From NCBI GenBank assembly GCA_019925795.1, contig CM034304.1, positions 10,541,471 to 10,605,470 of the forward strand: 64,000 nt of DNA, in the 5' to 3' direction. This stretch comes from Dendrobium chrysotoxum. Taxonomy: Eukaryota > Streptophyta > Magnoliopsida > Asparagales > Orchidaceae. The translations under genes and the position numbers were made by a program. Below, piece by piece: positions 54,637-64,000 of the stretch. The notes under the pieces are model-generated. The model was not told the origin of the DNA, ran no database searches, and worked only from the letters and a program-made list of their open reading frames with translations. Positions within the stretch are counted from its first letter, which is position 1. The number at the start of each line of letters is the position of its first letter.

Positions 54637-55120
54637 TGTTAGACCGGCCATTGTACTTATCCAGCTGGTCCGTGATGTACCGACTCTATTTTATCGGAGG
54701 CGGAACTCTTGTTCCGCTCAAACAAGTTTTACCTCCTATGCATGGGATCCAACTGCCAACAATTAAGAGGGATTTAATGTGGTTTAGGAGGGAAAATTCA
54801 AAGGAGGGGCTGTTTAGAGATTTCTTTTATGTTTGTATGCTTTAAGTAGGATATTTTCCCTACAATTAGGCATTGAGTGTTTGCTGAATTTAGTTTGTTC
54901 TTCATTGTTTCGGGCTCTAGCAGCGTCTAGAGATTTGGGAGAGACAGATCTTCCTCTCAAATTGAAGATCTATTGTATCTTGTTTGTTTTCTTCCATCTT
55001 TCATCAATTCAAAGGTTCCTTAAGTGTTTGGCTACAAGTTTCTTCTTTATTGTTGTTTGCTATTTGCTGAAATTCCAATTTTAGCCCGTTTTCTTCTATT
55101 TCTACAAGGGCATCCTATCA
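54637..55120 (+). repeat. 3' LTR of the plus-strand chromovirus
   Basis: 484 bases, TGTTAGACCGG...ATCCTATCA, paired with 49366-49845. By eye it is more diverged from its partner than the copia LTRs are from each other, which points to an older insertion. Confidence 0.92.
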
Positions 55121-55479
55121 ATTTGTCTACTATGGAAGCTATATGTTTATTGAGAGGTTTGATGGAGAAGTATATAGAGAATAAGGAGGATCTACATATG
55201 ATATTTATTGATTTAGAGAAAGTATATGATAATGTTCCATGAGAAGTGTTCATTAGAGTTTTGGAAAAGAAGTTAATAATGCTTATATTTAAGTCATTAC
55301 AGATATGCATGCAGGAGCTATTACTTATGTTCAAACACAAGGTGATTTGATCAAATATTTGCTTGTTTCAGTTGGAAGTCCATATCCTTTTATTCTAGTT
55401 ATGGATGTTCTTACTAGACATTTGCAATAGAATGTGCCCTGGTGTATACTTTTTCTGTTGATGATATTCTTGTTGATAA
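55121..55479 (+). mobile_element. RTE-type LINE fragment, right part of the RT ORF
   Basis: Starts with STMEAICLLRGLMEKY, then KEDLHMIFIDLEKVYDNVP (palm motif with FIDLEKxYD). Broken frames continue to an active-site remnant VDDILVDN at about 55455-55478. This is the direct continuation of the LINE at 48690-49365. It is cut at 55480 by the LTR of the next gypsy element, so the rest of this LINE copy is missing from its expected place. Confidence 0.8.
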
Positions 55480-56282
55480 TGTACATCCATGACTACCTGT
55501 GTAGGTACCCATTCGTAGGTGTCTTGCAGGTCATGTTCAGGTCGAGCGGAAGGAGGATCCACTCATCTCTTGGAACAGTTCGTTCGAGGGACTCGCTCAG
55601 GAGCTGGAAGGAGCTTAACTCTGGAGCACGACGGACTAGCACCAGCCATATTCTCTAGGCAGTCGTCCCTTCATTGGGCAAGGGCGACCTCAGAAGTTCC
55701 TCTCTCAGCCAGACATATCTTTATCCATCTAAGTCAGAATCAAGTTTCCTATGCGAGATACATCAAACAGCCAATAACATGCATCGCCTCTTAAAAAATC
55801 TCTCACGTCAACCCAAAGATTACGTCCAGACGCTACTTGCTCGTCCTCATGTTAGCAGGGCGATCCCAGATCATCATCAGACATTACTCGGCTCGCCCTT
55901 CTCAACTGCCATTCTACCAGCACCAACAGACGACTTATAATAAAAGACTGATGGGACATCTTCCATATCCAGGATATAATCTCTATATCTTTTAAACCCT
56001 ATAAAAAGGGGAGTAGGAGCGACAAAGAAAAGGCTTTTTTCTCAGACACATACACAAAGAACAAAGGACAATAGAGGGAAGAACGAGAGAGATCACACCT
56101 ATACATGATTGAATCCAGGAAATATTATATCATTTTTTCCTTTTCACTCAAGCTCGATAGTGTAGAGCTCTCCCTTTGATTATTCTTGTATATCTGGCTT
56201 AGATAATAAAGATTTTGTCTAAATCTATATCTTGCTTGAGTTTACCTCCTCTCTTCCTCTCTCATACTCAAACCTCATTACA
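55480..56282 (+). repeat. Probable 5' LTR of the second Tat-type element
   Basis: Begins TGTACATCC exactly where the RTE sequence stops and ends near ACCTCATTACA (56282). A TATA-like CTATAAAAAG at about 55999-56008 and an AATAAA at about 56205 fit promoter and polyadenylation positions. The right edge is less certain because no second copy exists here and no clear primer site was recognised. Confidence 0.65.
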
Positions 56283-56639
56283 TTCTCCTGATAGGCCCTC
56301 AGTTCACAGGTAACACAAAGTATGACCCATTATCATCCATCAAATAAACTGAGATTCAACATCTTCTAAAGTGCGGTAAGTGTGGAGGATGTAGAGGCAA
56401 TAAAACTAATACCTACCAAGCAACCTGAAGTCTCGGAGAATACAATGAACCCTGAATACACCACTCACCGTGGACTGTAAGAAATAGAGGAGCGTCTCTT
56501 GTAGTCCATTCAAGATATCCTCATCACTGCCAACCATCCGCCACGAACGATCAGCACGCCTGAAGGGACATCTGACCATGGTGCTCATCGCGAACCTCTG
56601 GAAGAAGCTCATATTTCAGATCCAACTGCTAACTTCACT

Positions 56640-57600
56640 CACCCCTAGGTGAGGGACGAAAAATCAAGTCCGACAGCTAGATGGACCAAAGAAACCAAAC
56701 CAAGGCCGACGAATGCCTTTTCTAGGCCAATCTCTGAGCAAGAGTACCTTTCAAGTTCAAGGTGCCTCACCTCGAAACTTACTGAGGCAAAATTGATCCT
56801 ATGGATCATGTGGCGACTTTTAAGTCTATCACCTCCTTTTTTGAGTTCAAGCGAATGTTCTTTGCATAATTCGCCAGTGCCTAGTGACCCCCAACAGCTC
56901 GCAAGTCCTGTTTAAGATGAGATAGGAACCGAGAGAGTTGCTAAGAAGCTTCATACTACGATTCCAGAAAGAAATGCTTGACGTAAAGGACCTTGAGCAA
57001 GTAGTTGCTTAAGCGGCGCTGACCCAGAGGCTGAAAGGTCTCGTCCAGTACACACTAATCCTGCAACAGCCAAAGATGCTGGCAAAATTGATGGAACTTG
57101 CCAACAGGAATGTCAACGCCGAGGAGTACAATTGAGTGATCGAATCATCGCCATTCTTGACCATGATCTCCTCACACGGAAAATTTCCCCTTAGGGAAAA
57201 CCAGAGAAAGAATCCAGTTTCAAGAGAAGAATTGAGGGTCAATCCTTCAGCGAGCAACGACATCCCAGTCTATATGAAGCACCCGCACATTTGAGATTTC
57301 AAAGAGCAGAAGCACCACTGGTATCAAGAACTGCAGAGGTATGCAAAGAGGTCACCCACTGACCTTAGAAATGTGTGACTTATACTTCGTTGAGGGCATC
57401 TATGGTCGAGCTTGTCGAGGCCATCCAAAACAAGAAGTTTTTCAGGCGTTCGCCTCCTATGAAGTACGGTAACACTCGGGACACGTCACGACATTGGGCA
57501 TTCCATAAGGATCATGGCACGACACCGAGGAATGCCGACACCTGTGCAACCTAGTTGAAGAACATATCAAGATAGGGAAGCTTAAAAAGTTCATGCTTGT
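56640..57600 (+). pseudogene. Gag of the second Tat-type element
   Basis: In changing frames: a gag-domain stretch (about 56770-57060) with SFILRFQKEMLDVKDLEQVV and ALTQRLKGL, then MELANRNVNAEEY, and a nucleocapsid-like DTEECRHLCNLVEEHIKIGK (about 57520-57580). These match the order of Tat gag proteins. Stops are frequent and no zinc knuckle is complete. Confidence 0.65.
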
Positions 57601-58503
57601 TAATCCGGAGCAGCAGCCAGGAAAGGTCCCACCGAAGAAGGCATTAACGAATAATGGCTCAATCAATTCACATCGCAGGGTCGTACTTGCTATTGCAGGT
57701 GGCGATCGAAGAAACACCTATACACTTCTAAAGAAGCCACGAATCATCGAAGTCAATACTACTTCGTACTTGCAATCTGATGATGACACGATAATTACTT
57801 TCAGCGACAGAGATGGGCCACTAGGGGTAACCCTCACAACAAAACTATTGTTGTTACCACCCTTATCGCTAATTACCAGATCAGTAGCATCCTGATATAC
57901 ATGGGGAGTTTGGTAAACATAATCAAGATAGAGTTCGACAAGATGAATATGCTTGCCTCTTAACTCATCCCTACTATAGGACCCCTTTTTGAATTCTCAG
58001 GGAAATACAAGGAAATTGAAGGAATAATTGCCCTGCTAGTCACCTCTAGCGAAAGAAATCACTTGTACACCATCATAGTCAACGATCTTACAATTTAGAA
58101 TGCCATATTCGATAGCCACTATTGAACACCTTCAAAGACATGGTATCCACAAACCATGTCATCGTTAAGTTCGTTGATGAAGGAAAAAGTCACCGTAAAA
58201 GGTGACCTAGTCTAGTCGCACGCCTGCTACCTACGAGCAGTAGGTCTGGCTGATTCCTCTGAAGAAATTTTGCTACTAGACACAAAACGAGGTCCAAGTC
58301 TTGAAGTGACTGAAGCCGTCAAAGAATTGCCTGCAGCGAAAAACATACCAGGAAGATCAGTACCTATTTCAGCGGAGGACATCGAGACAAATTGATACAA
58401 ACTCTCCATAACAACATCGAAGGCATAGATAGCTACCGAAAGGCCAGGCATCGACAAAGAAATCATATGTCACTTGCTAAATGTCCAAAGGGGGCCCTAT
58501 CAA
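57601..58503 (+). pseudogene. Protease-region remnant of the second Tat-type element
   Basis: A 100-codon open stretch (57593-57895) begins at the gag end. The protease itself is not clearly readable; the later text has PFLNSQGNTRKLKE-like and VSTNHVIVKF-like scraps expected after it. The part just before 58503 reads PGIDKEIICHLLNVQRGPYQ, the linker before RT in Tat elements. Confidence 0.5.
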
Positions 58504-58940
58504 GAGGAACAACAGCAACAACAACATCAATCCTTTATCTCACTATGCAAGGTCGGCTACATGAATTCTTTTTCTCCATTGTGTCCTATTAAAAGTCAAA
58601 TTCTCGTTTAAATCTAATAAAGAAAGATCATTTCTAATATTTTCTAACCAAGTCTTTTTAGGTCTACCTCTACCTTTTTTAACATAAGTCAAATCTAAGG
58701 CCTCTACTTTCCTAACCGGGTCATCGGGAGGTCGCCGTTTTATGTGACCAAACCATCTAAGGCGACTCTCTCTAATCTTATCTTCCACTGGAGCTACTCC
58801 AACCTTTTCATGAATATGCTCATTTCGTATCTTATCTCTAAGGATAAAGCCACTCATCCACCTGAGCATCCTCATCTCTGCAACACTTAACTTAGATAAG
58901 ATTGTCGTTGTACTCGCCGAGCCTTTCTGAGAAGAACTAG
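58504..58940 (-). mobile_element. RTE-type LINE 3' fragment nested in the Tat element
   Basis: On the minus strand the frame 58543-58965 reads LSVAEMRMLRWMSGFILRDK, then VGVAPVEDKIRESRLRWFGH, GRGRPKKTWLENIRNDL and WRKRIHVADLA: the conserved C-terminus of plant RTE ORF proteins. It is followed by a GTT/GTTG-rich tail (about 58505-58525), the usual RTE end. The 5' part is truncated, as normal for LINEs. Possible target duplication: AAGAGGAAC / AGAAGAAC, imperfect. The frame is open for 140 codons, so this is a relatively young insertion. Confidence 0.85.
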
Positions 58941-59910
58941 AAAAGTTTCTCGCCACAAACTTCATCAGGAAGTCGAATACCTAGATTGGATCTCCAATGT
59001 GGTGATGGTCCAAAAATCAATCGGCAAATGGTGGATGTGCGTAGATTTCATTAACTTGAACTCAATATGCCCCAAGGACGGCTACCCGCTTCTAAGGATC
59101 GATGCTCTAGTCGACACCGCGATAAGTAATCCTGTCAAGAGTTTCTTAGACGCTTTTTCAGGCTACCATTAGATCAAAATGCACCCTGACGACTGCGAGA
59201 AAACTGCATTCATCACAACAGAAGGTCTGTATTGTTACTTAGTTATGCATTTCAGGTTGAAAAACGTCGGAGCAACTTACCAAAGAAGGATGAATAAAAT
59301 TTTCAACGAATAAAAAGGTAAAAATATTGAGTCCTACGTGGATGATCTTCTTGTCAAAAGTAAATCTTCTGACCAACACTTCAAAGATCTGCAAGAGACC
59401 TTTTTCACTCTTAAAAAGTACAACATGAGGATCAATCCTCTGAAGTGTACCTTTAGAGCAGGCGCGGTAAAATTCCTAGTGTTCCTTCTCATGCCCAACA
59501 GAATCAAGGTCAACCCTGACAAGGTACATGCCATACTTGACATGAAGACGCTCAGAATCACGAAAGAAGTCCAATGGCTCACTGGCCAGATCACTGACTT
59601 TAATTGTTTCATCTCTCAACTTGGAGAGAGATCAGCCAGAACTTCTCTTAGGGACATGACTGCAAAGCCGCTTTTTAGCAATTGAAGAATATGAGCATGT
59701 CACCTCTGATCTTACAAAGCCCTCGATTAGGTGAAAAATTTGTTGTTATACGTTGGAGTCGACAAAGATGTTGTCAGTTCCGCACTCTTATGAGAAGAAG
59801 GAAAGAAACAATGGCCTGCCTATTACGTCAACCACACACTCCGTGGCACAGAATAAAGATACTTTATCATGAAAAAGCTTGCATGAACACTCCTAAACTC
59901 AACTAGAAGA
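58941..59910 (+). pseudogene. Reverse transcriptase and RNase H region of the second Tat-type element
   Basis: Readable in shifting frames: ISNVVMVQKSIGKWWMCVDF (about 58990), NSICPKDGYPLL, FSGYH.IKMHPDDCEKTAF, MHFRLKNVGATYQRRMNKIF, then the active site SYVDDLLVKSKSSDQHFKDL (from about 59330), and a well preserved open stretch 59338-59685 covering the end of RT. A region with WPAYYVNHTLRGTE (about 59810) belongs to RNase H. Stops lie after the YHQ position and before YVDD. Confidence 0.82.
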
Positions 59911-60039
59911 TTGCGACCTTACTTTCAGGTTCATTCTATTCAAGCAGTAACCTACTACTCTCTCAAGACCGTTCTTGCTAAACCTGATCACTCGGCGACA
60001 CTGCTTAAATAGTCAGTCGAATTCAGCGAATTCTCCATC

Positions 60040-60665
60040 ACATATATGCCACAGACAACCATTAAGACCCAGACACTTGGCGACATCCTCATAGATTGCA
60101 CCAATCAAAGTACAAACTCAGAAACAACCCTACCTCGCTGGGCACTATATGTGGATGATGCATCAGGCGAACAAGGGTTTGGAGCAAACACCGTTTTAAA
60201 AAGTCCCACTGAAACCATCACTACTCAATTTGTAGACTTTGAATTCTAAGTCACCAATAATCAAGCTAAGTATGAAGTTTTACTCATTGGATTGCAATTT
60301 GCTTCCGGATTAGGCATCACCCAGCTAGAAGTCTACTCAGATTCACAACTCACGGCGAATATGATGTTAGAGATGAATTTCTCTCTAAATATTTGTTTAA
60401 AGTCAAAATGAGAATCAGTAGGCTTGAATATTTTGAAATCACTCAAATTTCCAGAGCTCAAAATCATCTTGCTAACCTTCCTTCTAAGCAAGGAAGCGTT
60501 AGCGGACAACCAGTTGTACGGGTCCCCATACTTGCCATCATGGAAGAAGTAGTAGTGCAAGCAGAGGCGGAATCCCCAGCTCCACATCTCACCAGTCGGA
60601 TGAATCCTTACATCAAGTACCTCAAGAATGGATCGATCGATCCCAAAATCAACAACCCCTGATGA
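60040..60665 (+). pseudogene. Archaeal-type RNase H of the second Tat-type element
   Basis: WALYVDDASGEQGFGAN (about 60140), NNQAKYEVLLIGL (about 60255), VYSDSQLTANMM (about 60333) and ISRAQNHLANLPSKQGSVSG (about 60440-60500) give the DGAS / AEYEAL / GDSQL / HADALA series of the second RNase H. Small shifts separate the parts. Confidence 0.78.
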
Positions 60666-61368
60666 TTCAAGATCAAGATAATTAACTATCTGCTACTAGG
60701 TGATCACCTCTTCAGGAGATCTACCTCCTTGCTCAATCTCAAGTGTGTACGAGAAGACCAAAAGGAGACTTTACTGAAAGAGATTCATTCGGGCGAATGC
60801 GGAAGCTACTCCAGCAGACGTAGTCTTACCCATCGAATCCTTAGACAAGGATACTTTTAGCCTACTTTGAGAAAAGATGCCGAAGAATTCTCTAAACGAT
60901 ACATACAGTGTCAGAAATTCACTCCGATACAGCTGCAACCCTCTCACAGGTTACACTTGATGACAAGTCCCTAGCCATTCGTTATGTGGGGATGGATTTG
61001 CTAGCCCATTCCCACCATCGAGTTAAAGATGATTTATCCTGGTTATAATTGACTATTTAATTAAAGGGATCGAAACCAAAGCATTCACCCGCATAACATC
61101 TGCCACAATCCTAAATTTCATCTGGGTAGACATTATTTGCCGATATGGAGTTCCTTTTACAATCATTACGGATAACGAACCATAATTCTCCCACTAAAGT
61201 CTCAGAGAATTCTGCAATGTCCAAGGAATTTGTTTAAAGTTCACATTCATTCATCATTGATGAACTAACAGACAGGTCGAAGTCGCCAACAAGCTCATTT
61301 TTAACCTCAAGAAAAAGATCGAGGGCGCTATAGGGAAATGGGTTGAATTACTTCCTTTAGTACTGTGG
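60666..61368 (+). pseudogene. Integrase of the second Tat-type element, truncated
   Basis: Scraps in several frames: VRNSLRY... at the zinc region (about 60900), then the core with VIIDYLIKGIETKAFTRITS (about 61045), the second aspartate in IITDNEP (about 61160) and the glutamate region VEVANKLIFNLKKKIEGAIG (about 61280). The sequence stops in LPLVLWCDT at about 61370, where a new LTR-like block starts. The remaining integrase and the 3' LTR are missing. Confidence 0.75.
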
Positions 61369-63166
61369 TGTGACACCTCCAGGTTTAGCATTTTGTTCAA
61401 CTTGTTTTGACCCAAATTTGAAAAAAGTAAATGTTTGAACTTTTGTGTTTTGAACTCTTTTGTATATATTTGAGAGTGATGTGCATGAGAAAGGTCTGCA
61501 TATGTTTTGGAGTGAGTTTCAGGGGTTTGAATGCATATTAGACAAATCTTGAATTTTTGTCTTCTGAAGTGCTGCAATGTTGGGTGCTCAGGCGCCTAGG
61601 TGTTGTATTGTCTGGTGCCTAGTTCTCAATAGTAGCGCCTCGGGATTGGCTCTCGAGTTTTTGGAATTTGAATTAGTGTCGCAGTGCTGGATAGTGGCAC
61701 CGTAGTGCTCGACCATTATTTGCTCTTTAATATATTTTAAATTCTACTATTCCATTCATTATAACCACTTGATAGCTGAAATAGAGAGGGATAGGAATTT
61801 TGGAGAAAAAGGGAATTTGAGTCGCTTTGGATCGTTTTTAGTGTTGGCCCTGTTCAGAAAGTTATCGGGATCGAGCTAGGTTACACTATGTCTATCTCAA
61901 TTTTCAAAAATAAGAAAATATCTCAAATTTTCTAATTAAATTTATATTTTTGTTACCAAAACATAAGGATAACTTTGCATGAGTAAAACTTTTACCGTAT
62001 AACTCTATGTGTATGGAGATTAAGATTCTGAATATTTTGAATATTGTCTAGAAAATTTTACACCGGGGGTTTTGGAGTTTATGCGGTTTTTATTGAATAG
62101 AAAGTAATAAGGACTGTGAGAAATAGTTCTGTAGTACGATTAAAGTCTTAAAATAATATTTTACATAATCTTTGGTAATTTAGTTATATTTTAAAACAGT
62201 AAATTTTTACTTAGTATGAATTTTTGTTGCCTACTATTATAGAAAATTGTGCAATTCTGATATGAGTTCAATTATGCTTTAATTGCTACACTGTGATAAA
62301 ATATGTATTTATGTGATTGAATTATGTGCTTTATTGGTGGAATTAAAAAGTTTTGGGAAATGTTATTGTACAAGAAATAAGATTATGGTGTCTATACAAC
62401 ATATTTTGGTGGCTAAAAAGTCATGTTTTGGTGCCTACGAGCATATTTTGGTAGCAAAAAATCATGTTCTGGTATTTACAGATATATTATGGTGGAAAAA
62501 TATCATGTTATGGTGCATATAGGCATGTTCTGGTGACAAAATATCATGCGCTGATACTATCATCATAAAGAGAGTCATAAAGGGCTAGAATCCTTTGAGA
62601 TTCTGTCATGGACCTGAGAAACCTGTTATGTCTGTTCTGTAATATGAATTTTAGTTTATTTGACTGCTCGGTATTATTACTTGAATCTTTGAATAACTAC
62701 TATGCTCTAATTGCTTTATTCAGCATAGTGATTTATTATACTGCATTTAAATATTTTGGGACTTTTAATAAAAGAAATATTTAAAAATTTTGATCGATGT
62801 TTGTGACCTGTTGAGCTGTTTTAATTCACTGTGATTTTGCATTCTATATTTAGGGTCTGAGAAAGATAAGGATTCGATTGAATAGGTGTTTAGGATCCGA
62901 TCTGAGTTTTTATAGGTATTCTTTGATTTTGTATGGTCATGGCTAGCTTTCATTATGTTTTGCTCAATTCTCTATTCCATAGTCATATACTGTAGTGTAG
63001 ATTTTGTATAGACATTTTGATAATAACACAAAAGAGATTTTGTGGAGTTTATTTTTAGTACTTTGGATGGGTTAGTAGTTTTGTAATATGTTATTTATTT
63101 TAACATTTATATCAGAAGAAAAATTTAAAAATTTTCAAAACTAGATCGTTGGATTTGCTTGTCACA
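61369..63166 (+). mobile_element. LTR-like block (about 1.8 kb), probable solo or partial LTR
   Basis: Starts TGTGACACCTCC and ends GCTTGTCACA, an inverted terminus of seven bases (TGTGACA/TGTCACA), which is LTR-like. It interrupts the integrase of the Tat element. Five-base flanks (TGTGG and ACTCA) do not match, and the Tat sequence does not resume after it, so a deletion or recombination has removed one flank. It contains a 43-bp tandem repeat (62399-62565). No coding content. Confidence 0.6.
62399..62565 (+). repeat. About 43-bp tandem repeat, four copies
   Basis: Units of the type CATATTTTGGTGGCAAAAAA followed by TCATGTTCTGGTGCCTACAG recur near 62400, 62443, 62486 and 62527 with increasing divergence. 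Confidence 0.8.
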
Positions 63167-63222
63167 ACTCAACACGATATGACCTGCTCATTAGTGGGTC
63201 TAATTTTCAAAACTTAAGCCTC

Positions 63223-63610
63223 GGGTGGAAGTGTTCTGGTGGCGTCTGTTCAACAATGCTATTCCTACATTCCAATTTCTGTTTCATAGAAGACTTCAAG
63301 AGGGGTATGATTGTTCGAGGGGGTGCGGTGCTAGGGAAGATCTGGATTATGTGGCGGTAAAGTGTGTGAAGTTACTGGAGGTTTTGCATTATTTCAATAA
63401 ATGGGGATTTGGCTTTCCTATATTTGAGTCGTTTCAAGAATGCTGGAATTGGATGGAATGATTTAGTAAATATCAGGGGTTTCTTGTCAATATTTATTGC
63501 ACTTCAGTTTACCTTACTTGGCAAGCTAGAAACAAGTATTTACATGAAGGAAGTGAGGATAGCGCCAGGGTTATTGCTACTATTCAGTTAGTTATGCTTC
63601 TATCTCATTT
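63223..63610 (+). pseudogene. Zinc-finger end of an L1-type LINE (RT C-terminal region)
   Basis: VEVFWWRLFNNAIPTFQFLF, then RRLQEGYDCSRGCGAREDLDYV and KC: the WWR...C..C......H/Y...C pattern found after RT in plant L1 elements (zf-RVT). A shifted frame at about 63485-63580 gives TWQARNKYLHEG, which normally follows it. Frameshifts show decay of this part. Confidence 0.78.
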
Positions 63611-64000
63611 ATGAGTGGTAAAATTAAATCGGGCCATTGGGGTACTAATCAGTCGGATAGACTGTTGGATCGTTGGCACGCTCCTCCTCCCGATTGGATC
63701 AAGATTAACGTGGATGCGTCTTTATTGCCATCTTATAAAGCTGGAATTGGAGGTGTAATTCGAGACAGTAAAGGGAGATTTCTTCTAGCTTATGGTCATA
63801 CTTGTATTCATTGGGATGTTTCTCAACTAGAGCTCTTGGCTATTCACTTTATAAGGAGTGTGACAAAAGATTGGATGCTGAGTTACAAAGGGATAATCAT
63901 CGAAGGAGACAATTATAACATCATCAAATTTTTTCAAGATTTGGTAAATAAGGGTGGCAATTTGATGGAGGATCTTGCATTTTTAAAGGAATATAATTGT
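63611..64000 (+). CDS. RNase H domain of the L1-type LINE, open to the window end
   Basis: From ATG 63611 a frame stays open for 130 codons to the last base, so it has no stop inside the window. WHAPPPDWIKINVDAS carries the first aspartate, then GGVIRDSKGRFLLAYG, SQLELLAIHF (glutamate) and IIEGDN (next aspartate), the type I RNase H (RVT_3) order found at the C-terminus of plant L1 ORF2 proteins. The ATG is probably internal to a longer ancestral ORF, joined to the upstream zinc-finger part through a shift near 63590. The same fold also occurs in host proteins, but the neighbouring LINE zinc finger argues for an element. Confidence 0.75.
   Translation, partial: MSGKIKSGHWGTNQSDRLLDRWHAPPPDWIKINVDASLLPSYKAGIGGVIRDSKGRFLLAYGHTCIHWDVSQLELLAIHFIRSVTKDWMLSYKGIIIEGDNYNIIKFFQDLVNKGGNLMEDLAFLKEYNC

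Larger units (their letters stand above)
53171..54640 (+). pseudogene. Integrase and chromodomain of the plus-strand chromovirus
   Basis: Zinc region: GHSGMQKTYRRLATKLYWKG and VVCQRNKYMAM, with the first Cys of the CxxC pair changed. A run of 15 G residues (53518-53532) then disrupts the frame. The first catalytic aspartate is in MDFIDELSRFEGF (about 53578). Later parts (TAYHPQTDGQ at about 53839, a region rich in stops) need several frame changes. The C-terminal part has RQRMVANRRNEKMAPRYFG (about 54240) and the chromodomain core LIQWKNLPNYDATWDSYE (54518-54571), with its Trp retained. Confidence 0.85.
49366..55120 (+). mobile_element. Ty3/gypsy chromovirus inserted in the RTE LINE
   Basis: LTRs at about 49366-49845 and 54637-55120 (TGTTAGACCGG...ATCCTATCA; the first two bases of the left copy are altered). 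A decayed initiator Met-tRNA primer site follows the 5' LTR (GGAATCAAAGT at about 49850) and a polypurine tract (TTTGGGAGGGAGGTAT) precedes the 3' LTR. Length 5755 bases, with the full order gag, protease, RT, RNase H, integrase, chromodomain. It is a relative of the minus-strand chromovirus in intron 3. A clear target duplication is not seen: ATTTG follows the right LTR, and the left edge reads GTATTTTTT. Many stops and shifts. Confidence 0.9.
55480..61368 (+). mobile_element. Ty3/gypsy Tat-type element, 3' end missing
   Basis: A 5' LTR (about 55480-56282) is followed by gag, protease, RT-RNase H, second RNase H and integrase in broken frames, and the sequence is cut at 61368 by a different LTR-like block. 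It differs in sequence from the Tat element at the start of the window and lies on the plus strand. A minus-strand RTE fragment sits between the protease and RT regions (58504-58940). The 3' LTR is absent from the window. No usable frame remains. Confidence 0.8.

Noticed and set aside
35692..55120. Endogenous pararetrovirus as the source of the gypsy-like RT
   Set aside because: LTRs, integrase, chromodomain, primer sites and polypurine tracts all identify LTR retrotransposons; no movement or coat protein genes.

Overview
This window is nuclear DNA of a seed plant, most likely an angiosperm. It holds one recognisable host gene, split by spliceosomal introns, inside a dense and nested mass of retrotransposons. 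No prokaryotic, plastid or mitochondrial gene blocks are visible, and I found no tRNA, rRNA or CRISPR locus. The species cannot be told from the sequence alone. Layout: (1) 1-12420 is a decayed Ty3/gypsy element of the Tat type on the minus strand. Reading from high to low coordinates it shows a pre-gag region, gag, protease, RT-RNase H, a second (archaeal-type) RNase H, integrase, and then a long 3' noncoding region with a roughly 50-bp tandem array at 600-1930. (2) 12.4-20.8 kb is AT-rich and mostly without genes. It contains an exact 51-bp, eight-copy minisatellite (16866-17273), a CT-rich/CpG-rich block that looks like the first untranslated exon of an unidentified minus-strand gene (18590-19030), and tandem noncoding repeats. 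(3) 20794-31993 is a complete Ty1/copia element of Sirevirus type on the plus strand, with long LTRs, a perfect 5-bp target duplication (AATAC) and an initiator-Met-tRNA primer site. It carries arrays of the palindrome TTCGTACAGTACGAA and relatives, several polypurine tracts, a broken gag-pol, and an unbroken extra 363-codon ORF at 27880-28971. (4) 32964 to beyond 47675 is a RimM-like (16S rRNA processing) gene on the plus strand. Five exons (32964-33126, 33215-33378, 33453-33587, 45894-46004, 47385-47675) join in frame to 288 codons without a stop; the 3' part of the gene lies outside the window. (5) Intron 3 of that gene (12.3 kb) holds a minus-strand chromovirus (35692-45333) that is itself interrupted by two solo LTRs (37691-38987 and 39607-41430) and a hAT-type nonautonomous DNA transposon (41492-42074). 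(6) After exon 5 come the remains of an RTE-type LINE (about 48690-49365 and 55121-55479). It is split by a plus-strand chromovirus (49366-55120) related to the first, and then by a Tat-type gypsy element (55480 to about 61368) that carries a minus-strand RTE 3' fragment. A 1.8-kb LTR-like block (61369-63166) and the zinc-finger plus RNase H end of an L1-type LINE (63223 to the window end) follow. How it fits together: the only candidate cellular function is the RimM-like protein, which has a probable organelle-targeting N-terminus and would act in maturation of the small ribosomal subunit of an organelle. Everything else is transposon history written into its introns and flanks. Most elements are dead, with many CAA-to-TAA and TGG-to-TAG stops typical of decay of methylated cytosines. 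The intact copia 3' ORF with its own candidate promoter, and the palindrome arrays shared between the LTR and that promoter, are the least ordinary features of the window.
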